Shown in pieces: positions 23,600 to 31,639 of a stretch of DNA of 35,057 nucleotides; positions within the stretch are counted from its first letter, which is position 1, and each line of letters begins with the position of its first letter. A program made the translations under genes and the position numbers. Below the pieces are notes generated by a model that was given only the letters and a program-made list of their open reading frames with translations, was not told the origin of the DNA and ran no database searches. Where the stretch lies: positions 1-35,057 of IMG/VR virus record IMGVR_UViG_3300045738_001277. One strand, given 5' to 3'. The stretch comes from a virus.

Positions 23600-25042
23600 C
23601 TAATTTTGCAGGATACTAAGCGTTAATGTCAACGATAATTCCGCACTTTGCGGTTCCATTTGAGTAAATGCAGCAACTTTATACAACGCGTACTGTCGTG
23701 CAAGTTCCTCACCAGGGCCAGTAAAAGCAGCAGCCTTTTCCACACCCGGCAAAGGATTAACTCCTCTAAGTGTTGCCTTACGTATTCTACTCTCTATATG
23801 GTTTAATTTCAAAGAGTAGTCTGCTGCCAACGTACTAGCAAGCTTACGGTACTCTCCCATGTGTGTGTTTTCGGTGCTAATGAACGGATTGTTGCGAGCT
23901 GCTGTTTCAAAACTACCATCCGACAACATGCGATCATAAACACCAAAAAGATGTTGCTTAACTTGTGGTGCAACCGAAGCAGCCTTTTCTGTATCTCCTT
24001 GTACCATAACAAGAAATTCTTCCACAGGTAATACAATTCCCTGTTCTGCCAATGCACGAGTCATTTGAGCAACTTTAGTTGTTGTTACAAATTGCGCACC
24101 AGGGATATTCACTGAAGACCGTACTTCTGGTGAAAATGCTACAGATTTGTGCGCCCATTCTGCAACACGCCCTTCTGCATCACTTAATTGCTGCGCCAGT
24201 TTAAGTTGCGCAATTACAGCAGAAGAAAGTTTCCCGTCAAGAGAAAAATCTAACGGCGTAGACAACTGCATATTCTCAGCAAGTTCTGCTCCAGAGATAG
24301 TTATCCCTACCGAAGCCGCTTTCTCTAATTGTCCCATTGTATAGGCAATACGATCAGCTGGTCTAAATACTTTGGAAATATCAAAAAATGTTGGGTCGGG
24401 ATTATCTGCGTGAAGAATGTGCCCACTCTCTAACACCGTACCAATTTTAGATGCAAGTCCGCCGTGCTTACAAAGAGCGCCCGTACAATACTCACTACGG
24501 TTGCGCGCTTTATTACCACAGCCACTACAAACATCGAACGGTACGCGACAAGCCATGCTAACAGCAATATCATCACCGTTAGCAAGTTTTTCCATCTCCT
24601 CGTCTGCAAGCAATCCGCCATTTCGTTTCGCCGCTTCCTTAGTGCTGTTAAGAGCAACAAGAAGCTCAATCCTCTTCATATCCGGATTGTAGTTTGAAGC
24701 TTTAATAAGCCCGAAGCTTTTGTCCGGATTCTTATTCTTATGGTTTCGATACCACCGCGCATGCTTTACGAACGTGTCATGATCGCGCTTACACGTTGCT
24801 TCTTTAAATCCGTCACCATTACGGTTCGGACCATAGAATTCCGTGGAGCCAACCGCGATGAGGTGAACAGGAACATCTCCCTCATCTAACTTGACGTTCT
24901 GGATCTCATCAGCGAACCGGTGACCTGCTCGTTTAATAAACGAACTCAAGTCACTGCCTTTGAGACCCCGGCTGGAAACTTTGATTATTTGCGCAATAGG
25001 TTCGTCAAATGACCATGATCCAGGTGTGATGATTTTTAACAT
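23600..25042 (-). CDS. Head maturation protease with zinc-finger insert
   Basis: 480 residues. The N-terminal 200 residues match phage prohead proteases of the assemblin-like serine class: VGSTEFYGPNRNGDGF (residues 64-79), the likely catalytic His in WYRNHKNKNPDKSFG (H101), and the likely catalytic Ser in VSMACRVPF (S162). Directly after it comes a Cys cluster, CSGCGNKARNRSEYC and then CKH (C172, C175, C186, C191), a probable zinc site. The C-terminal 280 residues are helical and contain three near-copies of EKAA (LEKAASV, TEKAASV, VEKAAAF), possible self-cleavage sites. It starts the head module and would process scaffold and capsid during shell maturation. Start ATG 25042 has AGGGGT upstream at long spacing. 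Confidence 0.8.
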   Translation of the reverse strand: MLKIITPGSWSFDEPIAQIIKVSSRGLKGSDLSSFIKRAGHRFADEIQNVKLDEGDVPVHLIAVGSTEFYGPNRNGDGFKEATCKRDHDTFVKHARWYRNHKNKNPDKSFGLIKASNYNPDMKRIELLVALNSTKEAAKRNGGLLADEEMEKLANGDDIAVSMACRVPFDVCSGCGNKARNRSEYCTGALCKHGGLASKIGTVLESGHILHADNPDPTFFDISKVFRPADRIAYTMGQLEKAASVGITISGAELAENMQLSTPLDFSLDGKLSSAVIAQLKLAQQLSDAEGRVAEWAHKSVAFSPEVRSSVNIPGAQFVTTTKVAQMTRALAEQGIVLPVEEFLVMVQGDTEKAASVAPQVKQHLFGVYDRMLSDGSFETAARNNPFISTENTHMGEYRKLASTLAADYSLKLNHIESRIRKATLRGVNPLPGVEKAAAFTGPGEELARQYALYKVAAFTQMEPQSAELSLTLTLSILQN

Positions 25043-25073
25043 GTTTATTTTTACCCCTGCTGTCTGCCCATTT

Positions 25074-26561
25074 CTAATCCCTGACCCCCTGATGCCTGCC
25101 CATTTCTATTGCCTGCATTATCATACCAATCACCCAAGGTGCGTGTGCAACAGTGCGCGTCACCGGACTACGACCAAACTTCCCGCGCCACGACTTTTGC
25201 GGGACATCAATGCCCCTGTCGCCACGGGACCCCAGCCGGGCATTCACATCGAGTGTAACACCGGGCGGAACATTCCTACCTCCAGGAAGCTTACGCCGGA
25301 GATTCTTTACCCACTCGGGCTGCCAGCTGGCCATTGGACGAGTACCAGTCAGATTCTCAAGCGTATCCGGTTGGAACTGGTGGCCGCCGGGGACAGGTTT
25401 AATTGTGGATTCACCTGTCATTTCCATGAGGTCCTTGTAGGTAAATGGCCGGTTATTAATCTGTACAGTCCCGCCATCAATCAACCTTTGTAATTCCTTT
25501 GGATTAGCGTTCGGGATCCACTCCTGTACCTGCTGCAGTCTTAGTTGAGCCGGGCTGGACGGGATGTTCTTGGCCGGAGTGCCCGGTATCTCCGCCGTGG
25601 CTGGCTTGTATTTGATTTCGACGGCTCCATGTCTCTTAACGACCATCCGCGGCGTGCCGTCCGCGTTCACCCCACCCTGCGGGTGTGGCTTATATGTGGT
25701 CGGTCGAGCGGCCCTGTACGGGACTTCCTTAACGGCCGGTATAGTCTTTACCTCTGCGATCTGCTCAATCATGTCGATCGGCTTCGCAGCTACGTGAGTT
25801 CTAATCGCTTCAGGCAGCGCATTTCTTAGTGACTTAACTTCATTCCTAATCACGGGACGTGCCGCATTACGGAGATCGGCTTTGTTACCAAAGTGTTCAC
25901 TGGTGGATGCCCCGCCGTGAAGTAGCGTTGAGGTAGCGGCGCCCGCGGCGAATGGTGAGTTTGCCAGACCCGGAGCAATATTCAAACCGCTTTCACCAAT
26001 AGTACGATCAAGCAATTCCCCTCCCGGCATTACCGCCATATTTGCAAGGCTTTCTGTTGTTCGGAAGGCCTGCTCGATCAGGCCAGGCGGCTTTTTCGCG
26101 TCTTTGGCGTCAGAGTTTGTTCGCTTCGTGAGTTTATCCTGCTCATCGGTCGGCGCTCCTGCTCCGTGCGGTTCTTCCTTGCCTTTTGCTTTGTTCAGTA
26201 GCTCGGAAACTCCGCCCGGGCCTATCTGCTTATTCGCATAAGCGCCCCCAGCACCTAGTCCACCACCGGTTAACGCTCCCCACAGGATATTCGAATAGTT
26301 CCGATGCTTCTTCTTTTTTCGTTCTTCATTAAGTGCTGCAAGAAGACCGCCAGTACCCGCGCCAGCAAGACCGTAGGCCAATGGACTCGATGTTGTGAGA
26401 CCTGTTTTAAAATCTTTCCAACTGTAAGCTTGCTTAGCAAAAGCAGTGTTCAATGTATTTACCAACGTTGGCGACGCCTTACGCATTGCACGAATCTGAT
26501 AAATGTATGCAGTAGCTTCTTTCGGCGTACCGAGAAGTACTTGCGCAGGAATATTACTCAT
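25074..26561 (-). CDS. Unrecognised virion-region protein with glycine-rich hydrophobic hairpin
   Basis: 495 residues from ATG 26561 (AGGAA eight bases upstream; a GTG immediately before it is also possible). Residues about 55-115 hold two Gly/Ala-rich hydrophobic segments (LAYGLAGAGTGGLLAAL and NILWGALTGGGLGAGGAYA) joined by a basic linker (NEERKKKKHRN), likely a transmembrane hairpin. The rest is polar and Pro-rich (KEVPYRAARPTTYKPHPQGG). The same two-segment layout recurs in the next protein upstream. Its place just before the protease suggests a virion protein, perhaps one ejected with DNA to cross the host membrane; that is speculation. It starts 12 bp after the stop of its neighbour. 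Confidence 0.55.
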   Translation of the reverse strand: MSNIPAQVLLGTPKEATAYIYQIRAMRKASPTLVNTLNTAFAKQAYSWKDFKTGLTTSSPLAYGLAGAGTGGLLAALNEERKKKKHRNYSNILWGALTGGGLGAGGAYANKQIGPGGVSELLNKAKGKEEPHGAGAPTDEQDKLTKRTNSDAKDAKKPPGLIEQAFRTTESLANMAVMPGGELLDRTIGESGLNIAPGLANSPFAAGAATSTLLHGGASTSEHFGNKADLRNAARPVIRNEVKSLRNALPEAIRTHVAAKPIDMIEQIAEVKTIPAVKEVPYRAARPTTYKPHPQGGVNADGTPRMVVKRHGAVEIKYKPATAEIPGTPAKNIPSSPAQLRLQQVQEWIPNANPKELQRLIDGGTVQINNRPFTYKDLMEMTGESTIKPVPGGHQFQPDTLENLTGTRPMASWQPEWVKNLRRKLPGGRNVPPGVTLDVNARLGSRGDRGIDVPQKSWRGKFGRSPVTRTVAHAPWVIGMIMQAIEMGRHQGVRD

Positions 26562-26573
26562 CACCGCAGTTCC

Positions 26574-29378
26574 TTATCTATTTTGTTTGTCACGAAGTTC
26601 CCTGGACTGGCTATCCCAACGTTGTTGCTGCAGAGCCCGCTCCGGTCCCTTCGGGGCACCAGGACTGAAGATCGAGCCCCCGCCCTCAGCTGTAGCCATC
26701 TCTTTCAACTTGCTACCCGTTGCCTTCCCAAGGCCAACACCTTTACCAATCACATTACCGGCGGCCTGCCCAACACCAGTAATACGTTTACTAGCGTCAC
26801 TCAAATTAGACCTAAGACTTCCTTCTTCTTGCGCCTGTAATGCATCTCGTCCTTGATTCATGTTGCGCGAACCAGCGGCGAGCCCGGGTGCGTGAATACT
26901 CTTTTCATCAAACTTAGCAGCATCTGCAAGATCTTTTTCATTTCCTATGATATTTGCACCAATATCACGTGGATCCATAATCCCGCCACCGCCTTCCACT
27001 CCTGCCAGATGCTGTCTAATCAAATTGCGCATCAATAGGGGAGAGTCTGCAGCGCGAGGAGCTAACTGAACAATCTCATTGTAAGCTTCCGTAACCATGT
27101 TCGGATCTTCTTGGCTAATGATGGGATCATTTGCCATCATGTTCTCAAGCTGTGCCCGTACGACAATCCGCTTCAGCTCTTCTTGATGAGCGGGGTCGTC
27201 TAGTTCTTCTATGTAATCGTTGACTGCTTCTTCCTGAGCACTGTGGCCGGCCTCGGCACCGCTTTGAACGCCCTTAAGTAGATGACTCAGTGCAAAAATG
27301 CTGGCTGCGCCTGCTTGCTTCTCGTGAACACTATTCTGCTTCTGCATTTCCGGGAGCTGCCATTGTGAATTGTGATCACCTATCGGATTGCCCGCGTCAT
27401 CAGTGCGGAAGAACTCTTGGTTGTCTTGTGGCCGATACTCCATAGTCATCATACCGCCCGGCCCGACCCGTTTCTCGTGATGATATCGCTTCATCTTAAG
27501 CCAATCCTCGTACTTCAAGGGTCCCAGGTCTGAGGACTGGGCTACTCCCGGGGAGTTCTGGATATCAACATATTGTTGGTACTGCCCTTTAGGATCTGTT
27601 GGAGCTTTAGGACCAACGCTGAATCCCGGGTCTGTCTCAGGCTGCGCATCCTGGTGCTGACCATGTTCCGTCAGCCACTCTTCATCACTCAAATCCGGGG
27701 ATGAAGGTTTAAACTCCGGGGCCGGACCGTACGGGGGCCGCGCGAGAGCATCCCGGAGCGGTCCTATCTCAGTCTCGCCCGGCCGCGAGAGAGCATCCCG
27801 GGGCGGGTCCGGAGCATCCTGGGACGCTGCAGGCGGGGTATCGAGAACCCCCGATGCACGCGCTTCCTCAGTTAACTGTCCTTCGTAATCGATCAGCTCG
27901 GGACCTGCTGGCGGCGCATCAGGCGGAGGATCTCGCTCGACAATGCCTTGAGCCTCCAATAATGCCGCTTGGTCCTTATCTACTCCTGCATAATCCCCGG
28001 TCGTTGGAGGAACTACTGGCTTCTTGTAGGGCTTGTTGTCAGGGGTGGGTTTGACATCGGGGCCGTAATGCGTGGTCTTTGTAGTTACTGATGGCTCAGG
28101 CTTCCCTTTCCCGATGCCCGCCGCGCCTGCGTCATATGCGACCCCGCCACCTAGGCCTACGGCGCCGCCCAACGCAAGATCCCCTAGTAAACTAGACCGC
28201 TCATCTTCTTCCTTATCCTTGTTCTTGAGATAGTGGAGCGCCCCGCCAGCCGCTAAACCTGCGCCTGCGCCATACAACGGCGCCATTGATGCCTTCTTCT
28301 CCAAAGAAGCCTTCCATTCCTCGTGCTTCATGCCGGGATGAACTTTGTTGCAGTCATGGCGTGGTGTCTGATCAGCAGGTTGCGCGGCCTCCGCCTGCTT
28401 CTCATTAGTCGTCGGCAAGGGTAGATCCAATACAGATCGTCCTTGCCTCGGGGAAAAAGGGCGGATTCGGTCCTCCGCCTTCTTGGTGACATGCTGAGCA
28501 AGCTCATGAAGAGTGCGCTGCTTATCGTGTATGTCAGCAGCGAGTTTGATGCTCTCGCGAATCCATTTCCAAGGCGCCTGGTTCGGCTGCACCTCCACAA
28601 GACCGGCGCTCTTCTCCTGCCGCTTCTTTTTCTTATCCTCCATCCACTGCTCGTGCGTGGAGCTGGGGTGGATGGCAGAACAATTATGCTTAGCCTCTTT
28701 ACTGAATTGCGGCACGGTTCGAGAAAGCTGGTTAAGAATAGCGCGCCCCATACCCCCGTGTTGAATCTCTACAGCATCACAAGCATCGTCAAAAGACACG
28801 CCGCCCGGAGTACGGAAGTAATTACTAAGCTTCTCAAAGTTACTTGTAAGTAGGTCCTTGGCGCGAGCAACCTCTCGCCGACACTCTTCGAACCGACGCT
28901 TATCGAACTCAACGGAGTGGATCGCTTTCTTGATCGCCGTGTACGACTCTCCCGCATAGGGCTCCGGCGGCGTATCAACCATTTTCCAGTCGATCTTACG
29001 CGCGGCTACGTGAGCTGCTTCTTTACGCTGCGCAAATACAGGAGCATGCGCGTACTCATCATCAACGATCGTCTCGTCACGCTTTTGCGCAGCGGACTTA
29101 ACATTCGTCGGATACAGCCGACCCATAATGTCCTGTTGATCTGCCAGCTCAAACGTTGCAGCCTTATCAAACGGACTTTCCGCTGCCATACGCTGCTTAC
29201 CCGTACGCCCGGTGTTATATGCAGACACCATCAAGTTGATATGTCCCGCAGGGATATCATGCTCCGAGGCGGCCTTCACGATGGCATCATTAGGGCTTGT
29301 ACCCTCGTTGACGGCATCCGCAACCGATTCCAGGGCAGTCAGAACTCTACTTTCAGCTTCCTTGCTCAGTTTTTTCAT
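26574..29378 (-). CDS. Large unrecognised virion-region protein with duplicated Cys/His motif
   Basis: 934 residues. The N-terminal 360 residues are helical and charged, and contain two copies of a C-x3-HP-x3-HE-x-W motif (CSAIHPSSTHEQW and CNKVHPGMKHEEW). Two Gly/Ala-rich hydrophobic segments follow (YGAGAGLAAGGALHYLKN, LALGGAVGLGGGVAYDAGAA) around an acidic/basic linker. Residues about 430-620 are Pro/Asp-rich and probably disordered; the rest is helical with a second Gly-rich patch near the C-terminus. The start ATG overlaps the end of the HTH gene by 26 bp with little ribosome site, so it is probably coupled. Role unknown; internal or ejected virion protein is possible. Several EK-x-A motifs are present. 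Confidence 0.55.
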   Translation of the reverse strand: MKKLSKEAESRVLTALESVADAVNEGTSPNDAIVKAASEHDIPAGHINLMVSAYNTGRTGKQRMAAESPFDKAATFELADQQDIMGRLYPTNVKSAAQKRDETIVDDEYAHAPVFAQRKEAAHVAARKIDWKMVDTPPEPYAGESYTAIKKAIHSVEFDKRRFEECRREVARAKDLLTSNFEKLSNYFRTPGGVSFDDACDAVEIQHGGMGRAILNQLSRTVPQFSKEAKHNCSAIHPSSTHEQWMEDKKKKRQEKSAGLVEVQPNQAPWKWIRESIKLAADIHDKQRTLHELAQHVTKKAEDRIRPFSPRQGRSVLDLPLPTTNEKQAEAAQPADQTPRHDCNKVHPGMKHEEWKASLEKKASMAPLYGAGAGLAAGGALHYLKNKDKEEDERSSLLGDLALGGAVGLGGGVAYDAGAAGIGKGKPEPSVTTKTTHYGPDVKPTPDNKPYKKPVVPPTTGDYAGVDKDQAALLEAQGIVERDPPPDAPPAGPELIDYEGQLTEEARASGVLDTPPAASQDAPDPPRDALSRPGETEIGPLRDALARPPYGPAPEFKPSSPDLSDEEWLTEHGQHQDAQPETDPGFSVGPKAPTDPKGQYQQYVDIQNSPGVAQSSDLGPLKYEDWLKMKRYHHEKRVGPGGMMTMEYRPQDNQEFFRTDDAGNPIGDHNSQWQLPEMQKQNSVHEKQAGAASIFALSHLLKGVQSGAEAGHSAQEEAVNDYIEELDDPAHQEELKRIVVRAQLENMMANDPIISQEDPNMVTEAYNEIVQLAPRAADSPLLMRNLIRQHLAGVEGGGGIMDPRDIGANIIGNEKDLADAAKFDEKSIHAPGLAAGSRNMNQGRDALQAQEEGSLRSNLSDASKRITGVGQAAGNVIGKGVGLGKATGSKLKEMATAEGGGSIFSPGAPKGPERALQQQRWDSQSRELRDKQNR

Positions 29379-30321
29379 GGGACGTCATTTCTGGAAATGA
29401 TAGGGAATTAAGAGTCTCTTCTAAACCAGGTGGTACTTCACCAGTGGCGATCATTAGTAACTCATGTGTTCGTAATTCGTGCCCCGGCTTATCGAAAGCG
29501 GCCAGGGCCGGAAAATCTTCGTCGTTTACGCGTTTACCAACAAGCATCTTCGGTGCTAGGTCAAGTAACGCCTCCACATTAGCAAGAAGCGCACTGCTAC
29601 CAGCGCCACTCGCTTCTGCAGACTTTTCTATCTCAACAAACTTGGTCCAAATATGTAGTAGGTCGGCCTGCGTAAAACTGTTAACGGGCATCGTTCGAGC
29701 TGCGATGGCTTGCTTCCTTATAATCGAGCCCATCCCGTCATCTTTCCACGCGGCCTTTACCTGGTTCTGATTCTCTGGCACAGTCACATCAATAGCCTGA
29801 CCAATCAACGAATCCAACATTATGGAACCATATGCATAAGCATACCACTTCCATAGTTTATCGTATTCCCGCTCCGTAAATCCACGGTGCATTTCACGGC
29901 CAATCGCCGTGTGATAAACATAACCAGGTGTATCTAGCTTGTCCTCTACATTATAGAACAATTTTTCGTACACTTGCACGGTTCCAGGTTCAACCCCTAA
30001 CCGCCGTGAGATGCCCTGGGAATCATCTCGCGACAACAAACGCGCCTCTAGTTCACTCTTATACGGGTTACCTTCGTCCTGATATATGTCGTGCGCCCAG
30101 TACAGGTCCGCGGAATTATTCATTAACGATCTACGGTCTGCATCGTCATCACAAGTATCTAATTGCCGTTTAAACGAAGCCGCCTGACGTACCCACTCAT
30201 CATCAATTCGACGATTAAACGAAAGATGCTCTGTTGCAGGCGTTCCCTCAGACAATAGACAGGCACGTTGCCAGCGCCAATCCGTTGGTCGTCTCGGGTT
30301 GTTAGGAGCAATTTCAAGCAT
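29353..30321 (-). CDS. Protein with helix-turn-helix-like segment
   Basis: 322 residues from ATG 30321, which overlaps the previous stop (TGATG); a TTG start five codons earlier is less likely. The segment ELEARLLSRDDSQGISRRLG, then VEPGTVQVYEKLFYNVEDKL (residues about 90-130) has the shape of a helix-turn-helix that may bind DNA, of a type seen in other phage and bacterial proteins. The rest is helical, with no enzyme motif. Possible roles include a small terminase-like packaging protein or a regulator; neither can be shown here. It sits between three small beta proteins and the large Gly-rich proteins, all on one operon. Confidence 0.55.
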   Translation of the reverse strand: MLEIAPNNPRRPTDWRWQRACLLSEGTPATEHLSFNRRIDDEWVRQAASFKRQLDTCDDDADRRSLMNNSADLYWAHDIYQDEGNPYKSELEARLLSRDDSQGISRRLGVEPGTVQVYEKLFYNVEDKLDTPGYVYHTAIGREMHRGFTEREYDKLWKWYAYAYGSIMLDSLIGQAIDVTVPENQNQVKAAWKDDGMGSIIRKQAIAARTMPVNSFTQADLLHIWTKFVEIEKSAEASGAGSSALLANVEALLDLAPKMLVGKRVNDEDFPALAAFDKPGHELRTHELLMIATGEVPPGLEETLNSLSFPEMTSHEKTEQGS

Positions 30322-30620
30322 CAAATAAGCATCCAATGAACTTGGTGACCAGCTGAGGGGGCAACCACATATAACTCATCCGCCCGCAGCGTAGGGATCA
30401 CAACCGTTGCGCCAGCTGCGATAGGGTATCCATCAGTAGCGTCAACCGTACCTGGAGTAATGGCGTTTGACTCTCCAACATAAACAGCGGCGGTATTACC
30501 AGAGTCAGCCGTGATCTGTATTCCGCGCTGCCCCTCTGCGTCAACTGTCGTAAGCTGGAGCGGTGTTGTAGAAATACTGCCCTTACCCCCGGTGCGGATA
30601 GGAAATTGTCTAATTGGCAT
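30321..30620 (-). CDS. Small beta-rich virion protein
   Basis: 99 residues, all-beta pattern (IRTGGKGSISTTPLQLTTVD, then GIQITADSGNTAAVYVGESN, then AGATVVIPTLRADELYVVA). Small proteins of this kind are common in phage virion clusters as head appendages or decorations; the exact role is unknown. ATG at 30620 has AAGGA eight bases upstream, inside the 3' end of the preceding gene, and it ends in a TGATG overlap with the HTH gene, so the three genes are tightly coupled. Confidence 0.6.
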   Translation of the reverse strand: MPIRQFPIRTGGKGSISTTPLQLTTVDAEGQRGIQITADSGNTAAVYVGESNAITPGTVDATDGYPIAAGATVVIPTLRADELYVVAPSAGHQVHWMLI

Positions 30621-30622
30621 AT

Positions 30623-31219
30623 TTAAATCCTTACCTTCGGAGGTACGTCAATGTCCCCGATTAAGCTAAATGAAGTCCCCATCGCGCCGCCTGGGACAAG
30701 ACTAAAAGATTGAGTGTTTGTTACTTCAGCTACTACCACGTCAGGGCAAGCAAAGTGTGCGTCATAAACCCTGGTTTCAGTCCCCATAGTCATGCCATCG
30801 GTTGCCGTGATTACAAGTGTTAGATCTGCATAACCACCAGTACTTATGTCATCTGCTTCCGAAGGATCGCCATCCAAATCCATCGTGTAATCGGTGATAG
30901 TATCATCGATACTAAAATCCTCATCCATGATAGAGGTACTACCGTCTTTGAGCTCTACATTAAGAGTGACGGGGTTCGACATGGAATCCGGGGTTGCCGC
31001 GCGCACTACAACTGAATGTCCAGTACCAACGGCAGGATCTGTCACACCACTTAAACTAAACGTAATGGGTTCGGCTGTCCCCATAGAATCATCTGTCACG
31101 GTTATGTAATCCGTGTTACTAACGGAAGCATCATCTATCAGATCAAACAGATCACTACCGCTACTGGCTGTCCAGTTTCCCACGGATGTATCATCGTCTG
31201 GTCTTGCGTATTGAACCAT
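30623..31219 (-). CDS. Ig-like beta-sandwich virion protein
   Basis: 198 residues, acidic and beta-rich. The pattern PITFSLSGVTDPAVGTGHSV, then NPVTLNVELKDGSTSIMDE, then GYADLTLVITATDG is that of a beta-sandwich module found in phage structural and marine bacterial surface proteins, possibly sugar-binding. It lies 3 bp before the 99-residue gene and 8 bp after the 132-residue gene; the three form a block of small beta proteins. AGGT precedes ATG at 31219. A head fibre or decoration role is plausible. Confidence 0.55.
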   Translation of the reverse strand: MVQYARPDDDTSVGNWTASSGSDLFDLIDDASVSNTDYITVTDDSMGTAEPITFSLSGVTDPAVGTGHSVVVRAATPDSMSNPVTLNVELKDGSTSIMDEDFSIDDTITDYTMDLDGDPSEADDISTGGYADLTLVITATDGMTMGTETRVYDAHFACPDVVVAEVTNTQSFSLVPGGAMGTSFSLIGDIDVPPKVRI

Positions 31220-31227
31220 CTATTTAC

Positions 31228-31626
31228 CTATCCAACTGACTGGCCAACAACTTCTCCAGCTAATGCGACATCCCAGGTCTCGTCACCTACGGCTGCCGCT
31301 GTATTTAACTGAAGATAGATCTTGTGTATGGGAATGGTTGGCGTTCCTTCCATGTTCTTATAAAGCCACCGCCCCTGGAACAATCCAACAGCATCTCCCG
31401 CCAAAGCATTCTGCTCAGGAATCACAATGAATTTAACTTTTGCATCCGCCGTCGCCGCAGAGATATCGCTGTTGTACAACACAGCATCGTAGGCAATATC
31501 TGTGCCCGCGGTCTGCTGTATCGTCAACTTGCTAATCACGACTTCATGCGGGAAGTCCAGCGCAAACACTTCGTCTGTTTCAGTCGCCGTACTGGTGAGG
31601 GCGTAATGCTTTTCATAAACTTTCAC
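31228..31626 (-). CDS. Small beta-rich protein
   Basis: 132 residues starting at GTG 31626 with AAGGAG nine bases upstream; no ATG start is available. The pattern ALDFPHEVVISKLTIQQTAG, then YDAVLYNSDI, then IHKIYLQLNTAAAVGDETWD suggests a jelly-roll or Ig-like fold. No family recognised. First of the three small beta proteins after the 791-residue gene (13 bp gap). Confidence 0.55.
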   Translation of the reverse strand: MKVYEKHYALTSTATETDEVFALDFPHEVVISKLTIQQTAGTDIAYDAVLYNSDISAATADAKVKFIVIPEQNALAGDAVGLFQGRWLYKNMEGTPTIPIHKIYLQLNTAAAVGDETWDVALAGEVVGQSVG

Positions 31627-31639
31627 GAATTATTTCTCC

